NCBI RefSeq assembly: GCF_002915595.1
Contig: NZ_PQGG01000038.1
Span: forward strand, 1 to 64,000
Source: Zhongshania marina
Lineage (GTDB): Bacteria > Pseudomonadota > Gammaproteobacteria > Pseudomonadales > Spongiibacteraceae
Length of the DNA stretch: 64,000 nucleotides
Direction: 5' to 3'
The notes beneath the pieces were generated by a model. It did not search any database. It was not told the origin of the DNA and saw only the letters and a program-made list of their open reading frames with translations. Positions within the stretch are counted from its first letter, which is position 1; the number at the start of each line of letters is the position of its first letter. A program made the position numbers and the translations under genes. Positions 43,130-51,632 of this stretch are shown here, in pieces.

Positions 43130-43729
43130 TTAACTCTGTTCCTTTTTTTTGTGTTGAGCAACGAGATCACTCAATAACCCATCCCAAGTTCGATTTCCTT
43201 TTAGTTCTTTAAGGGTGAAAAAAACACCCCGGCTGACAGGGATTTGAACAGCTTTATCATACAAACCCTTTTTCTGCTTATGTTTTCTTTGCCTGATCGT
43301 CCCAAGAACAGCCTCCCAATCCTTATCAGATAGATGTTCCGACACCCACGCCTTAAGCTCTTTAATTGACTCGGGATACACCTCCGAAGGAGCGGTCGAA
43401 TCTATCTCATTAATTGTCTCTTTAGCTCTTTTGAGTGTCCGCTTGTGGCGGTACGTAAGACTCTCATCAGGCTTATCACTTAGATTGGCAACAATATCCA
43501 TTGCCTGCCTTTTCCTCTCGCCACGGACCGCTTCGGAATACATGGGGTGAGGTATCAGGGCCAGTATTGCGGAGAGGGTTGAAGCAATGCTCCCGTCAAA
43601 ATCATAGATAAAACGTCGCTCAATCCGGCGGCTTAACCACTTATCCAGCTCACGACTGATATCGTACGCATTGTCTTTAGTAATTCGTGGGTTAAGCCGC
43701 TTCTTTTCGCCTTCGTGAGAATCTTTCAT
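43130..43729 (-). CDS. MatP-like ribbon-helix-helix DNA-binding protein
   Basis: 199 aa. The C-terminal 70 residues follow the pattern of E. coli MatP as I recall it: LKAWVSEHLSDKDWEAVLGTIRQRKHK corresponds to the MatP helix with W-I-D-K-H and TIRARRKRH. The segment KAVQIPVSRGVFFTLKELKG and then TWDGLLSDLV corresponds to its KKSIDLEF ribbon and two RHH helices. The N-terminal 110 residues are helical and differ from MatP. MatP binds matS (GTGAC-RNY-GTCAC); five palindromes of the same geometry lie nearby, one 48-62 bp upstream of this gene. It heads an operon with the MmeI-like enzyme and the HNH nuclease. It may regulate them or organise the island DNA. Confidence 0.6.
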   Translation of the reverse strand: MKDSHEGEKKRLNPRITKDNAYDISRELDKWLSRRIERRFIYDFDGSIASTLSAILALIPHPMYSEAVRGERKRQAMDIVANLSDKPDESLTYRHKRTLKRAKETINEIDSTAPSEVYPESIKELKAWVSEHLSDKDWEAVLGTIRQRKHKQKKGLYDKAVQIPVSRGVFFTLKELKGNRTWDGLLSDLVAQHKKKEQS

Positions 43730-43776
43730 ATAGTATTAACTGTTGGTATAGTTTTCACTGTTGCCCCAAAATTATT

Positions 43777-43791
43777 CGTTACCAAGTAACG
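43777..43791. promoter_or_regulatory. matS-like palindrome 3, upstream of the MatP-like gene
   Basis: CGTTAC-CAA-GTAACG, perfect arms, 48-62 bp before the start of the MatP-like gene and 3 bp past the stop of the RHH gene. Confidence 0.7.
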
Positions 43792-43793
43792 TC

Positions 43794-44141
43794 TTAATTG
43801 TCTTTTGGCCTGCCGACCTTCACTTTCTCAATCCGGCGAAGCGCCTTTGACAGATCCGCGTCAGACATACTTGCTAAGGCAAGTAGGCCAGCCCGGACAA
43901 CCTCGCTCTTGTTAGCAATAACGCCTGTTTTTGCACAGGCTTCTCGCAGCTCCTGAATTAATGCGTAATCACCAGAAGGGAAAGAGAAAGTATCTTTGAT
44001 AACCTTTTCGTTACTTGGTAACGTAATCTGCCTTTGGGGGTTCGCTTGCTTTGCCGGCGCTTTTTCTGCCTTAGGGGAAGCTTCTTCCTGCTTGTTATTG
44101 ATTCCTTGCCCTCGAAGAGAGAGACCTGCGCGCTTAGCCAT
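43794..44141 (-). CDS. ribbon-helix-helix partner of ParA (ParB-like)
   Basis: 115 aa. Basic, disordered N-terminus (KRAGLSLRGQGINNKQEEA ... KAPAKQANPQ), then a strand IKDTFSFPSGDYALIQELREAC and helices GVIANKSEVVRAGLLALASMSDADL, the pattern of RHH centromere-binding proteins. The ATG lies within the ParA tail (8-nt overlap ATGGCTAA). ParA plus small RHH protein is the type Ib partition arrangement. One matS-like palindrome lies inside this coding sequence and another just after it; either could be its centromere. Confidence 0.75.
   Translation of the reverse strand: MAKRAGLSLRGQGINNKQEEASPKAEKAPAKQANPQRQITLPSNEKVIKDTFSFPSGDYALIQELREACAKTGVIANKSEVVRAGLLALASMSDADLSKALRRIEKVKVGRPKDN
44009..44023. 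promoter_or_regulatory. matS-like palindrome 4, inside the RHH gene
   Basis: CGTTAC-TTG-GTAACG, perfect arms, encoding part of LPSNEK. Confidence 0.65.
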
Positions 44142-44763
44142 TCCACACCTCCTGCAGCCAGCTCCAAAGCCGGTCGATTTCTTTGGCGGCTTTCCCGCCA
44201 GGTTCAAATTCGTAAACGGCTGTGCCGCCATTCAGGGCGTCCGCAAACGCCTCGCGTCGCGTAATATGCAGAGGGGCAACAAAAATTCCCGCATCTTCGA
44301 GCAGCATTCTAGCCTCACGAGTTTTCGACGATTCCTGTCCGTTGAGCCCAACCTGGCAGGCGTTTAAAACCACAGCGAAGGGCGGGGCCACGTTATTGAT
44401 TACGCGGGGCAGGGTACGAATATCAGCGAACCGGGGTTGAGCGGGGATCAGCGTGTAATCAGCAACCTCCGTTGCGACCTTAACCACGTCATCCACATAC
44501 GGCGGGCAGTCAAAGATGAGAAGATCGAACCCCTCGTCTTTTGCCTGGGCCGTAAGCTGCACTATGTCCTGGGTGTTCGCCTTAACCACCAAGGGCGTAT
44601 CAATCTCACGCTCAGAGGCCCATTCCGCGGCTGTTTGGCTGTGCGGATCAAGGTCGGCAACTAACACATCCATACCGCTATTCGCGGCAGCAACAGCCAA
44701 GTGGATGGTCACCGTCGATTTCCCGGACCCTCCCTTTTGACTACTTATCGCTATTGTTTTCAT
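44134..44763 (-). CDS. parA: ParA-family partition ATPase
   Basis: 209 aa. Deviant Walker A KGGSGKST at residues 10-17, then VLVADLDPHSQTAAEW, LLIFDCPPYVDD (Walker B) and the late motif LNACQVG. Short ParA without N-terminal HTH, as in type Ib systems, in which the small partner does the repression. It drives segregation of plasmid copies on the nucleoid. Upstream (44764-44831) are AT-rich GTTAATACC repeats and a matS-like palindrome. Confidence 0.9.
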   Translation of the reverse strand: MKTIAISSQKGGSGKSTVTIHLAVAAANSGMDVLVADLDPHSQTAAEWASEREIDTPLVVKANTQDIVQLTAQAKDEGFDLLIFDCPPYVDDVVKVATEVADYTLIPAQPRFADIRTLPRVINNVAPPFAVVLNACQVGLNGQESSKTREARMLLEDAGIFVAPLHITRREAFADALNGGTAVYEFEPGGKAAKEIDRLWSWLQEVWNG

Positions 44764-44816
44764 ACTGTTAATACCGTTTTAACCATTAATATAATTAATA
44801 ACGTTTATATTAATAC

Positions 44817-44831
44817 CGTTACTGGGTAACG
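44817..44831. promoter_or_regulatory. matS-like palindrome 5, upstream of parA
   Basis: CGTTAC-TGG-GTAACG, identical to palindrome 1, 54-68 bp before the parA ATG, nearly the same distance as palindrome 3 from its gene. Confidence 0.7.
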
Positions 44832-44842
44832 CAAGAAAATTT

Positions 44843-47485
44843 CTACCGTTTAGATTTACTCTCGACCTGTAGTCGCGCGGTCATGATCTCGCAGCCGTTG
44901 TTGCGGTAAGGGCAATCCTGGCACCCTCTACAAAAGTCGTCCGGGCCTTTTGTGCCAGTCTCAATCTCAACGCCTTCCTGCTGAAACTTGTCGCGAACCT
45001 TGCTAACGAACCAATCCGCGATTCCAACCAGGCGGAGATTCTTTCCAAAGATGCGCTTACGGCCTGATGTGCCGTGCTTGGCAAGGTCATTGGATCTCAA
45101 TACTTTTCCGATCCACTCTGGGCGAGACCATTCGGGGATCTCTGTCGAGGCGCTTTGCCCAAAGTTTGCGTCTAGCAGGCTCCGCATCTCCATTCCGATG
45201 TGAGTGAGCGTCACAGTGTCGTACCCTTGAGCCACTATGTTCTCTAGTGCCTCTTTCAGGGTATCGATTGGATCATCGCTCTCAATGGTTTTTTGCGACT
45301 GCCGAGCAAGAGATGCCTCTAGCTGACCTGAAAGGGCAGGATCGCCAACCAGCCGAGCAAAAACGCGGAGCGGTGCGGCTATTTCGGCAGCTCGATTCGA
45401 TCGGTTAGCGAACTCTTTGCTATAGACCTCGGCAACCTGATCAACATTCATAAACGCCCAAGTGTGAAGCTCGTTGCGCAGCGCGGCCATTTTCTGCTCA
45501 TCTTCTGCGGTCAGGTCACGCAGGTGTTCAGACTGAAAGCCCTCTGGAATCGAGCGAGTCTGAACTCGAATCATCCGAGAGCCCAGAATGTCATCAGCAC
45601 CCAGCGTGTTGTTGATCATCTTCACGCCATAAAAATTCAGGCGCTCAGTTTTCATTGTCTTAACGTCGGTCCATACCTTCACGCCGGAGTACTTGTTGTA
45701 AGAAACCTTCAGCGCCTGTACTAGCTCGCTGAACTGCGCATCCTTGCCGCCTTTGGCGCTGATAGCCTCCAAATCGTCCATCACGACGAATCCTCGACAC
45801 TCATCGATGTGTCGGGCTGCTGTGGCAGCAGAAACCTGCCCAATGACGTTACCGTTCGCGCAGAGCTTGGACATGCTAATACCGGTCGCCGTCTTACCGG
45901 ACGCAGCGGGGCCATTCAGCAGGATCAGAGGTACAGACTCAAAAACAGACTGCAAGAACGTGACAGGTACCGTGAAGGCCAGAACGGCGTAATCCTCTTC
46001 GTATGGCAGCCAGACGGATGCCTTTAGAAGATCGACTACATCGCCCACGATCTCGGCAATTGATCTAACTTTGGCCTTTCCATCCACGTATTTGCTGATC
46101 GACTGCCAGCTCCAGGTTGAATACTGATTGGGTTTTGGCTCTTTTGATATCAGAGTCCCATCTGTCAGGCGCAGAACACGCTGGGAGTCGGGCGTACCTT
46201 TTGGAGCAGGGGACTTGTAATAGCTATGCGTTGTCCCGTCAGAGCGCACAACAAGCGTTTCCAGGCGCTCCAGTGGTACCAACTGACCTCTTTCATCGAT
46301 ACCTTGCTCTCGCATCATGACCTGCGCGATGTAGTAGAGGTGACCGCCGTGGTAAGCGCCGTTGATATCAACAGGGTCGTAGCTAACCCGACCAAACTGC
46401 TCTGGCGAGCCGTTGCTGTTCTTAACTTGGACGGAGACGACAGTGGCGTTATTGACCTGCTGATTGAAAAGATGGACATCTCCACCGTTTTGCCAGAAGT
46501 CAGTCCAGTCCTTGCCGAGAGAATCGGGCACCTTGACCCGATGAAGCTCTCTACCAGCGAGCAGTGCAATCCGCTCAGCCATAGCATCGCCTGCCTCGTC
46601 ATTGTCATGCCCCAACAAGACAGCCTCCCAGCGAGACCAGAACTCTGGACCCTTCCATTCCTGAGGAATTCCAGATCCGTGAGTGGAGCTCACAATCAGG
46701 TAATCGCCGAGAATTCCAGCTTCTTCCAATGCCTAGCGATGCCGCCACACATCCTTAATGCCTTCGCAGACAAACATATAGCGCTGGCTATAGACGGCAT
46801 CAGCGTAGTAGCACTGAGGACTTCCTTTCATCCAGCCATTTTTATCAACAGGGTTCTGGGTGACGCCAGGGATGTTGTAATAACCGTACTTTTTGAAAAA
46901 CTCGCCGTTCCGCCGACCCGTCATTGGGAATACTAGGGCGTTTTCCTGAGTAACACCGTCCTTGGGTGTGTACGGCGTTGAAAGCCCGAGCTTGAAACGC
47001 TGTATTGTTTCGACTGACAAGCCTCGACCACGGAGGTACTTGATTGCACTCGGACTTTCCATTAGTCGCTTATGAAGTCTAGCGTTGAACTCTTCGTTCA
47101 AAGGCCTCAGCACTTCTGACGCAAAAGCCGGGGTTCGTTGCTCCGGTTTTTTGATCGGCAGGGATATCACCTCTCCATCTCTAATTCCGAGATACTCTTT
47201 CGCCTCTTTGATGGCATCCGCTTTGCTCCCGCAAACCGCCGCCCACAGTTCCAACAGGTCTCCACTGTCTCTCGGATTAGCAAAATCGCACCACACGCCA
47301 GCCTTGTTTCCTGATATGCGGACTTTTAATGAATTTCCATCATCCCCATGAATGTTTCCAGCAACCCACTCCACGCCATCTTGCTTGCCATTGGGTAGTA
47401 AGTGTTTCGCGACATCAAGGGCGCGGTCAGCCAGCAATGATGCAATTTGGCTGACAGGTACCTTCGTTATCGTTGCGCCGCTCAT
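44843..47485 (-). pseudogene. primase-helicase interrupted by one in-frame amber codon
   Basis: Codons from 47485 to 44843 form one frame of about 880 residues broken only by TAG at 46733-46735. N-terminal part: primase-like VWCDFANPRDSGDLLELW, a TOPRIM start (FVCEGIKDVW) immediately before the TAG. After it the frame resumes at ALEEAGILGDYLIVS with TOPRIM acidic DNDEAG, then a helicase ATPase (GPAASGKT, Walker B VVMDDLEA) and a C-terminal Cys cluster (CRGCQDC ... NGC). The stop falls within TOPRIM, between its conserved Glu and Asp residues, so both halves alone are incomplete. A CAG-to-TAG change would explain it. Readthrough, a TTG restart at 46729 or a sequencing error are alternatives. 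ATG overlaps the upstream stop (TAATG). Confidence 0.8.
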
Positions 47486-50400
47486 TAGGCCGCCTCACTT
47501 TTCTTGTTGTAGTTATCAATGACGCCATTCTGGTAGGCTGAAAAGAACCTAAAGCCATCAGCAACCTGCAGGTGCGCGTAGTTCTTAAGAACCGTTTCAA
47601 GCTTGTCATGCAGGATATGTGCGACGACCTGGTATCCATTAGGGTTGTTTTTAAGATAGTCGGTAGCAATGATGTGCCTCACTCCGTGAGGACCAAATCC
47701 TGGGCAGTCAGGAAGAATTGCCGCCGACCACTCGTCAATTTTGAGTGACAGCCTTTTGGGGATAATGGGGGCCGCTTTATTTTTCTCGCTATTAGCATTT
47801 AGCGCGGGACGGAATACATAGTCGCAGATATCCGCACCTGCAAGATTGGGGCGGTGATTTTTCAGATAGTCCTCGATATCGGGCCACAAGCGTTCAGGAA
47901 GGCCCATATCGTATGGATCTTTAGCTGCACCATGTTCATTCTTAAAGTCCGAAGGAGAAAATCTCAGCCGCCACTCACCAGTTTCTTTGTTTTGGTAGAG
48001 ATTTCCGGAGCCGTTTTCCCGCCAGGTCATAATCGAAAACATTTTTATGCGCAGGGGGTTCGCTGTAATCATTTTAACTACCAGCTCATCGCGCATGTGC
48101 AGCGCAAGTTTAATTGGGGCTCTCTTCTCTGATGGTCGAGAATTCTCCATTCCCTCTATAAGTTCAAGCAGCGCCTCCATAGGGTGTGTGCGAGCCAGTA
48201 TCCCTTGAAGGGGGTCCTTGGGGTCCCGTGTCTGCTTAACGTGATTGCCCTTTTTCAAAGATTTTTCGAAGCGCCTGATTTCTTTATGGCACTCTTCACA
48301 CGCACTTCGCCATTCATCAGGGCTTAGCGATGGGGAAAGTTTTTGTCCGTACTCGGGGTGCTGCCACAAAAACCCAACATCTTTAGCCAGCAGCATTGCA
48401 GCAAAGCCAAGAAAATTTTCTGTATCAGTGTTATACCCGCCAGACCGAAGGCGCTTGAATTCAAGGAACCTGTGAATCACATCAAACCGCGAAAACAGTG
48501 AAAGGGTAAGGTCTTCTTTCGCAAGCCCCTCTCCACAAAGCTTAGGCTCGCTGCAGTCGTTTGGAAGAATCAAGTAACCAAAGAATCGCTGAAGGTTCTG
48601 GCCGCTTATTGCAGCCGAGGCGGAATACTTCCCGTCATCCAAAATGCCGCGCTCCAGCTCTATTGAAGATGGGGCTGCTCGACTCAAGTCAACCGATGAC
48701 CAGCTGGTGTTCCGCTCAATTCCCGGCGGAAGAAATGCTGCCGTTTTATATTTTTTCAGATCACTCCACTCTTTCTCCAATGTAGGGGGGAAGTGTCTGA
48801 GTCCATACGGGTAGTCTCGCAACCCGCGCGCTTTTTTGCGGTAGGGTGTAGCTAACCCCCTTTTCTTCTCCGCTACTTTTTTCTTTGCCTGCCTTTTGGG
48901 AAGCCTCATCTCTAAAGTCCCTTCCTGGACTCCAAGCTCTTTTTCCAGCACCGCAATCTTCGGTCGGCTTCGAAGAGAGGCCGCTACCCCCTTGCACCAG
49001 CCTCCAAATGTGGCGGGGCTAACACCAACTCTCCGCCCTATCTCTTCTTGTGTAACACCCTCTCTGGATCGTTTAATAAGAAGCGCCCGAAGAGCCTCAG
49101 AGAAACTCTCCGGCAAACCATCACCAATGACGGTGTCCCGGTATAAGTCATGCCAGAAGTTAAGGTGTGATGCTCGATCCTTAACTGTCTGATGTGCTCG
49201 ACCTGCATTCCTTAGCATTTCAAGGTGGTTTTCCAATCGATCTTTAAATCCAGGTCCTAGCAAAACGACTGCGTTGTCACTCTTGGATGCCTCAAAGCTT
49301 TCCATGAACCGCTTGAGCGCTGTGAGGCGATTTTTGACGGCTGGTATTTTTCTGGCACTCACCCCCCCTTTGCTCAGAAGGTATCGCTTTCGCAAATCTC
49401 GAAATGTGTGAGACCAGGAAGACGCTTCATTAGATTCAAGGTCAAGCCTGTCAACCAGCGTTCCGGCAGGAGCCCCCAGCAGAGCCTCAAGATTACATAC
49501 AGTTGAGTATTTCGCAGCGGACGGCACAGCTTTTCCGTATCGCCACGAATACAGCGTGCTTTCCATAATACCCAGAGAAGCTGCCAATGGCTGAAGGCTT
49601 TTTCCTGTGCTTTTGTAGCGAATAGCCAGAGCGTTTAGCGCTCCACTAAAAGAATCGGGTAAGTAGTCATTTGCCCGTGTTATCTCATACCCAAGGCGCC
49701 CTACCAGCGTCCCGAGAGGAACATTAAGGGCTTTTTCAAGGTCAGTCAGCATCGGAATAGATTGCACGCCTGGCTTCAACCCCTTGCGCCAGCGAAGCAA
49801 AACAGCATCGAATGTCCCGATGGCTTCACATAAATCGCGCTGTGAATTGCCCGTGGCAATACGGTATCTATCGATAAGCTCAGTAAGGGCTTTACCAAAA
49901 TCGTCCGGCAGATGATCTAGCCCATCATCAACTTTGAATCCAAGGCGTTTTAATAAGGTTCCATGCGGGGAATCCAGCGCCTCTTCTAGGCTAGATATAA
50001 TGGGGAGAGCCTTTATTCCAGGTTTACCTTGGCCAGACCTCCACTTATAGAGCCTCTCTGTATCTGTGCCGCAAGAGGTGGCCAGGTCAGAAAACCCCAG
50101 TCCTGTAATTGCGCGCCAGTTTTTAGCCAGCATATCAAGCGCAGCATGAAAGTCTTCGGGAATATCTTCATCAGGAATGCGCAAACGAAAACCAAGGCGG
50201 CCCGTTAATGATCCTGAAGGCACACCGAGTTCTTCCTCTAGTCCTCTAACAGATGGGCAAGAAACAACCCGTGGAGTGGCCTTTCCATTGCGCCAAGAGT
50301 AGGCGGTGTGGGTAGATAAACCGAGGCGACTTAATACACCCGCAAATGAACCACCCTGAGCTTGAAATCTGCGGATGCTTTCATCCAGAGCCTCATGAAA

Positions 50401-50520
50401 CGAAGCTGGAAGATCATCGATCAAAGCTTGATCTGCAAGATACTGTCTTTGATCACCGCCTTCTTGAAGGCGGTATTCAGCAGCGTTTGGATGGGTTGCA
50501 GGCCCAAAGTTATTGTCCAT
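47485..50520 (-). CDS. five tandem HTH units fused to a tyrosine recombinase domain
   Basis: 1011 aa from the ATG with GGGGA about 9 nt upstream; an earlier ATG at 50583 gives 1032 aa (numbering below). Units of about 75 aa at 58-132, 141-216, 225-299, 308-381 and 489-561 share L-P-x-x-F-x-x-A-L, an HTH-like segment ending W-R-x-G (Trp 97, 181, 265, 347, 529) and LExxLxxPxGTLxxRLG. The C-terminal domain has the recombinase residues R845 (NPLRIKMF), K881, H966-x-x-R969 (PHGVRH), H992 and Y1002 (KNYAHL). Recombinases with several DNA-reading HTH units are not a class I know. Its gene is coupled to the primase-helicase. Might excise the island or act as a regulator-recombinase. Confidence 0.75.
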   Translation of the reverse strand: MDNNFGPATHPNAAEYRLQEGGDQRQYLADQALIDDLPASFHEALDESIRRFQAQGGSFAGVLSRLGLSTHTAYSWRNGKATPRVVSCPSVRGLEEELGVPSGSLTGRLGFRLRIPDEDIPEDFHAALDMLAKNWRAITGLGFSDLATSCGTDTERLYKWRSGQGKPGIKALPIISSLEEALDSPHGTLLKRLGFKVDDGLDHLPDDFGKALTELIDRYRIATGNSQRDLCEAIGTFDAVLLRWRKGLKPGVQSIPMLTDLEKALNVPLGTLVGRLGYEITRANDYLPDSFSGALNALAIRYKSTGKSLQPLAASLGIMESTLYSWRYGKAVPSAAKYSTVCNLEALLGAPAGTLVDRLDLESNEASSWSHTFRDLRKRYLLSKGGVSARKIPAVKNRLTALKRFMESFEASKSDNAVVLLGPGFKDRLENHLEMLRNAGRAHQTVKDRASHLNFWHDLYRDTVIGDGLPESFSEALRALLIKRSREGVTQEEIGRRVGVSPATFGGWCKGVAASLRSRPKIAVLEKELGVQEGTLEMRLPKRQAKKKVAEKKRGLATPYRKKARGLRDYPYGLRHFPPTLEKEWSDLKKYKTAAFLPPGIERNTSWSSVDLSRAAPSSIELERGILDDGKYSASAAISGQNLQRFFGYLILPNDCSEPKLCGEGLAKEDLTLSLFSRFDVIHRFLEFKRLRSGGYNTDTENFLGFAAMLLAKDVGFLWQHPEYGQKLSPSLSPDEWRSACEECHKEIRRFEKSLKKGNHVKQTRDPKDPLQGILARTHPMEALLELIEGMENSRPSEKRAPIKLALHMRDELVVKMITANPLRIKMFSIMTWRENGSGNLYQNKETGEWRLRFSPSDFKNEHGAAKDPYDMGLPERLWPDIEDYLKNHRPNLAGADICDYVFRPALNANSEKNKAAPIIPKRLSLKIDEWSAAILPDCPGFGPHGVRHIIATDYLKNNPNGYQVVAHILHDKLETVLKNYAHLQVADGFRFFSAYQNGVIDNYNKKSEAA

Positions 50521-50613
50521 ATCATCATCCCCATACCTGTCATGGTTGACAGGGCAGTTGGGTGAGGCGAAAATACTGGACATCTGGTCGGCTAAAATCA
50601 GATGTCTTTATAG

Positions 50614-50641
50614 CGGCCCGCGTGTTCCACCACGCGGGCCG
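50614..50641. terminator. GC-rich hairpin between LexA-like and HTH-recombinase genes
   Basis: Perfect 11-bp stem CGGCCCGCGTG/CACGCGGGCCG with 6-nt loop. The T-run (GTTTT) is on the plus-strand side, so for the leftward genes it may act as an attenuator or mRNA end rather than a strict terminator. Confidence 0.6.
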
Positions 50642-50664
50642 TTTTCGCTTCTACCAGTGTTTAA

Positions 50665-51027
50665 TCAATCGTTTCCTTCAAACAGATCTCGCTGTTCCAG
50701 GGGAGCGCCGATGAGTGTTAGTTTTTCAACACCCGCGCTAGTAAACCTTAAATTCCGACGCCTTCCGGCAATCCTCATTACGTATCCTTTTTTTGCCAAG
50801 GCTTCTACATAGCCCTGGGCTGCGGCCGCCTGAACTCCCATTGCTTCACCAATTTGCTTTTGAGTAGGCATATGCCTGTTCTTCGACCAAAACGTAGCCA
50901 AGTACCGCATTACGCCCTCCTGCTTTTTGGTGAGCGGAGGCAGCTCATCTAAAAACTCAGCCATTGTTCCATCTACCCTGTTTTCGGCCTGGTGATTAGC
51001 ATATGCCTCTAGTTCTACAAATGCCAT
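50665..51027 (-). CDS. LexA-type winged-helix regulator without protease domain
   Basis: 120 aa. LTKKQEGVMRYLATFWSKNRHMPTQKQIGEAMGVQAAAAQGYVEALAKKGYVMRIAGRRR-type sequence follows the LexA DNA-binding domain (LTxRQ ... PTxxEIxxxLG ... LxxLxxKGYI). The LexA peptidase half is absent; the tail ends EQRDLFEGND. It therefore cannot self-cleave, and its control must differ from SOS LexA. Two starts are possible (51027, or 50964 after GGAACA). It lies beside the iteron region and is a candidate repressor of island genes or a binder of the iterons. Confidence 0.7.
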   Translation of the reverse strand: MAFVELEAYANHQAENRVDGTMAEFLDELPPLTKKQEGVMRYLATFWSKNRHMPTQKQIGEAMGVQAAAAQGYVEALAKKGYVMRIAGRRRNLRFTSAGVEKLTLIGAPLEQRDLFEGND

Positions 51028-51164
51028 ATATACATACCATGTAAACCGGGGTGCAAATTACTATGTGAACTACTATACCTTATTTATAGCGTCCCGCAAG
51101 GACAAGGTTTATATCGTCCAATTGGATGCCTAAGAAAACTGAACCGGCAGACAAAAAGGTGGTA

Positions 51165-51330
51165 CTGGTACGTGGCGTGTTGCTGGTACAAGATGAGAAA
51201 AATACCCGTAATTCGCGGGGTTGAGGGTGGGTAGCAGCGAACCAGGTAGGGGGACCAGAGGGTACCGCGAAAATTTACCGGTGCAGTGCAACTGGTACGT
51301 TATAAATTCTACTGGTACAAACACTGGTAC
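51165..51330 (+). repeat. five CTGGTAC direct repeats
   Basis: All five are exact; start-to-start spacings 18, 109, 20 and 12 bp. Extended form A/T-CTGGTAC-A/G. Confidence 0.6.
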
Positions 51331-51348
51331 ATACTAATAAATACAATA

Positions 51349-51370
51349 ATATACTTATATATAAGTATAT
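51349..51370. repeat. 22-bp perfect AT palindrome
   Basis: ATATACTTATA and its complement, within an AT-rich stretch of about 300 bp. Confidence 0.65.
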
Positions 51371-51632
51371 TTATCATTATTAAGCCTACTATAAGCAGTG
51401 GGATGAAAAATGCTGGATCACTATCTGGAACTAGAATTATTTGTATATATTTCAAATAGTTAAGTTTTAAATGAACCAGATGCTAGTTGTAATTATTCAC
51501 ATCATTATTTTTTTTCTTTAAAGCCAATTTTCTCTCACTTTCTGTCCTAATAACTAAAATTATTCGGGGTAGTAACTATTAAGATATATAACTTATTGAT
51601 TTATATTTATTTATAATTAAATCTTTCACTTT

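Larger units (their letters stand above)
51028..51632. other. candidate replication origin: iterons and AT-rich palindrome
   Basis: 605 bp without gene at the right end of the island. It has five direct CTGGTAC copies (51165-51171, 51183-51189, 51292-51298, 51312-51318, 51324-51330), then a very AT-rich tract with a perfect 22-bp palindrome at 51349-51370. Iterons next to AT-rich DNA are the usual plan of plasmid origins; primase-helicase and partition genes lie nearby. Confidence 0.45.

Noticed and set aside
46226-46936. 236-aa plus-strand ORF across the amber codon region
   Set aside because: Antisense of the primase-helicase, whose motifs continue on both sides; the plus frame has no start signal and no recognisable family.
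51160-51335. CTGGTAC repeats as a CRISPR array
   Set aside because: Repeats are 7 bp and spacing is irregular (12 to 109 bp); no array structure and no cas genes.
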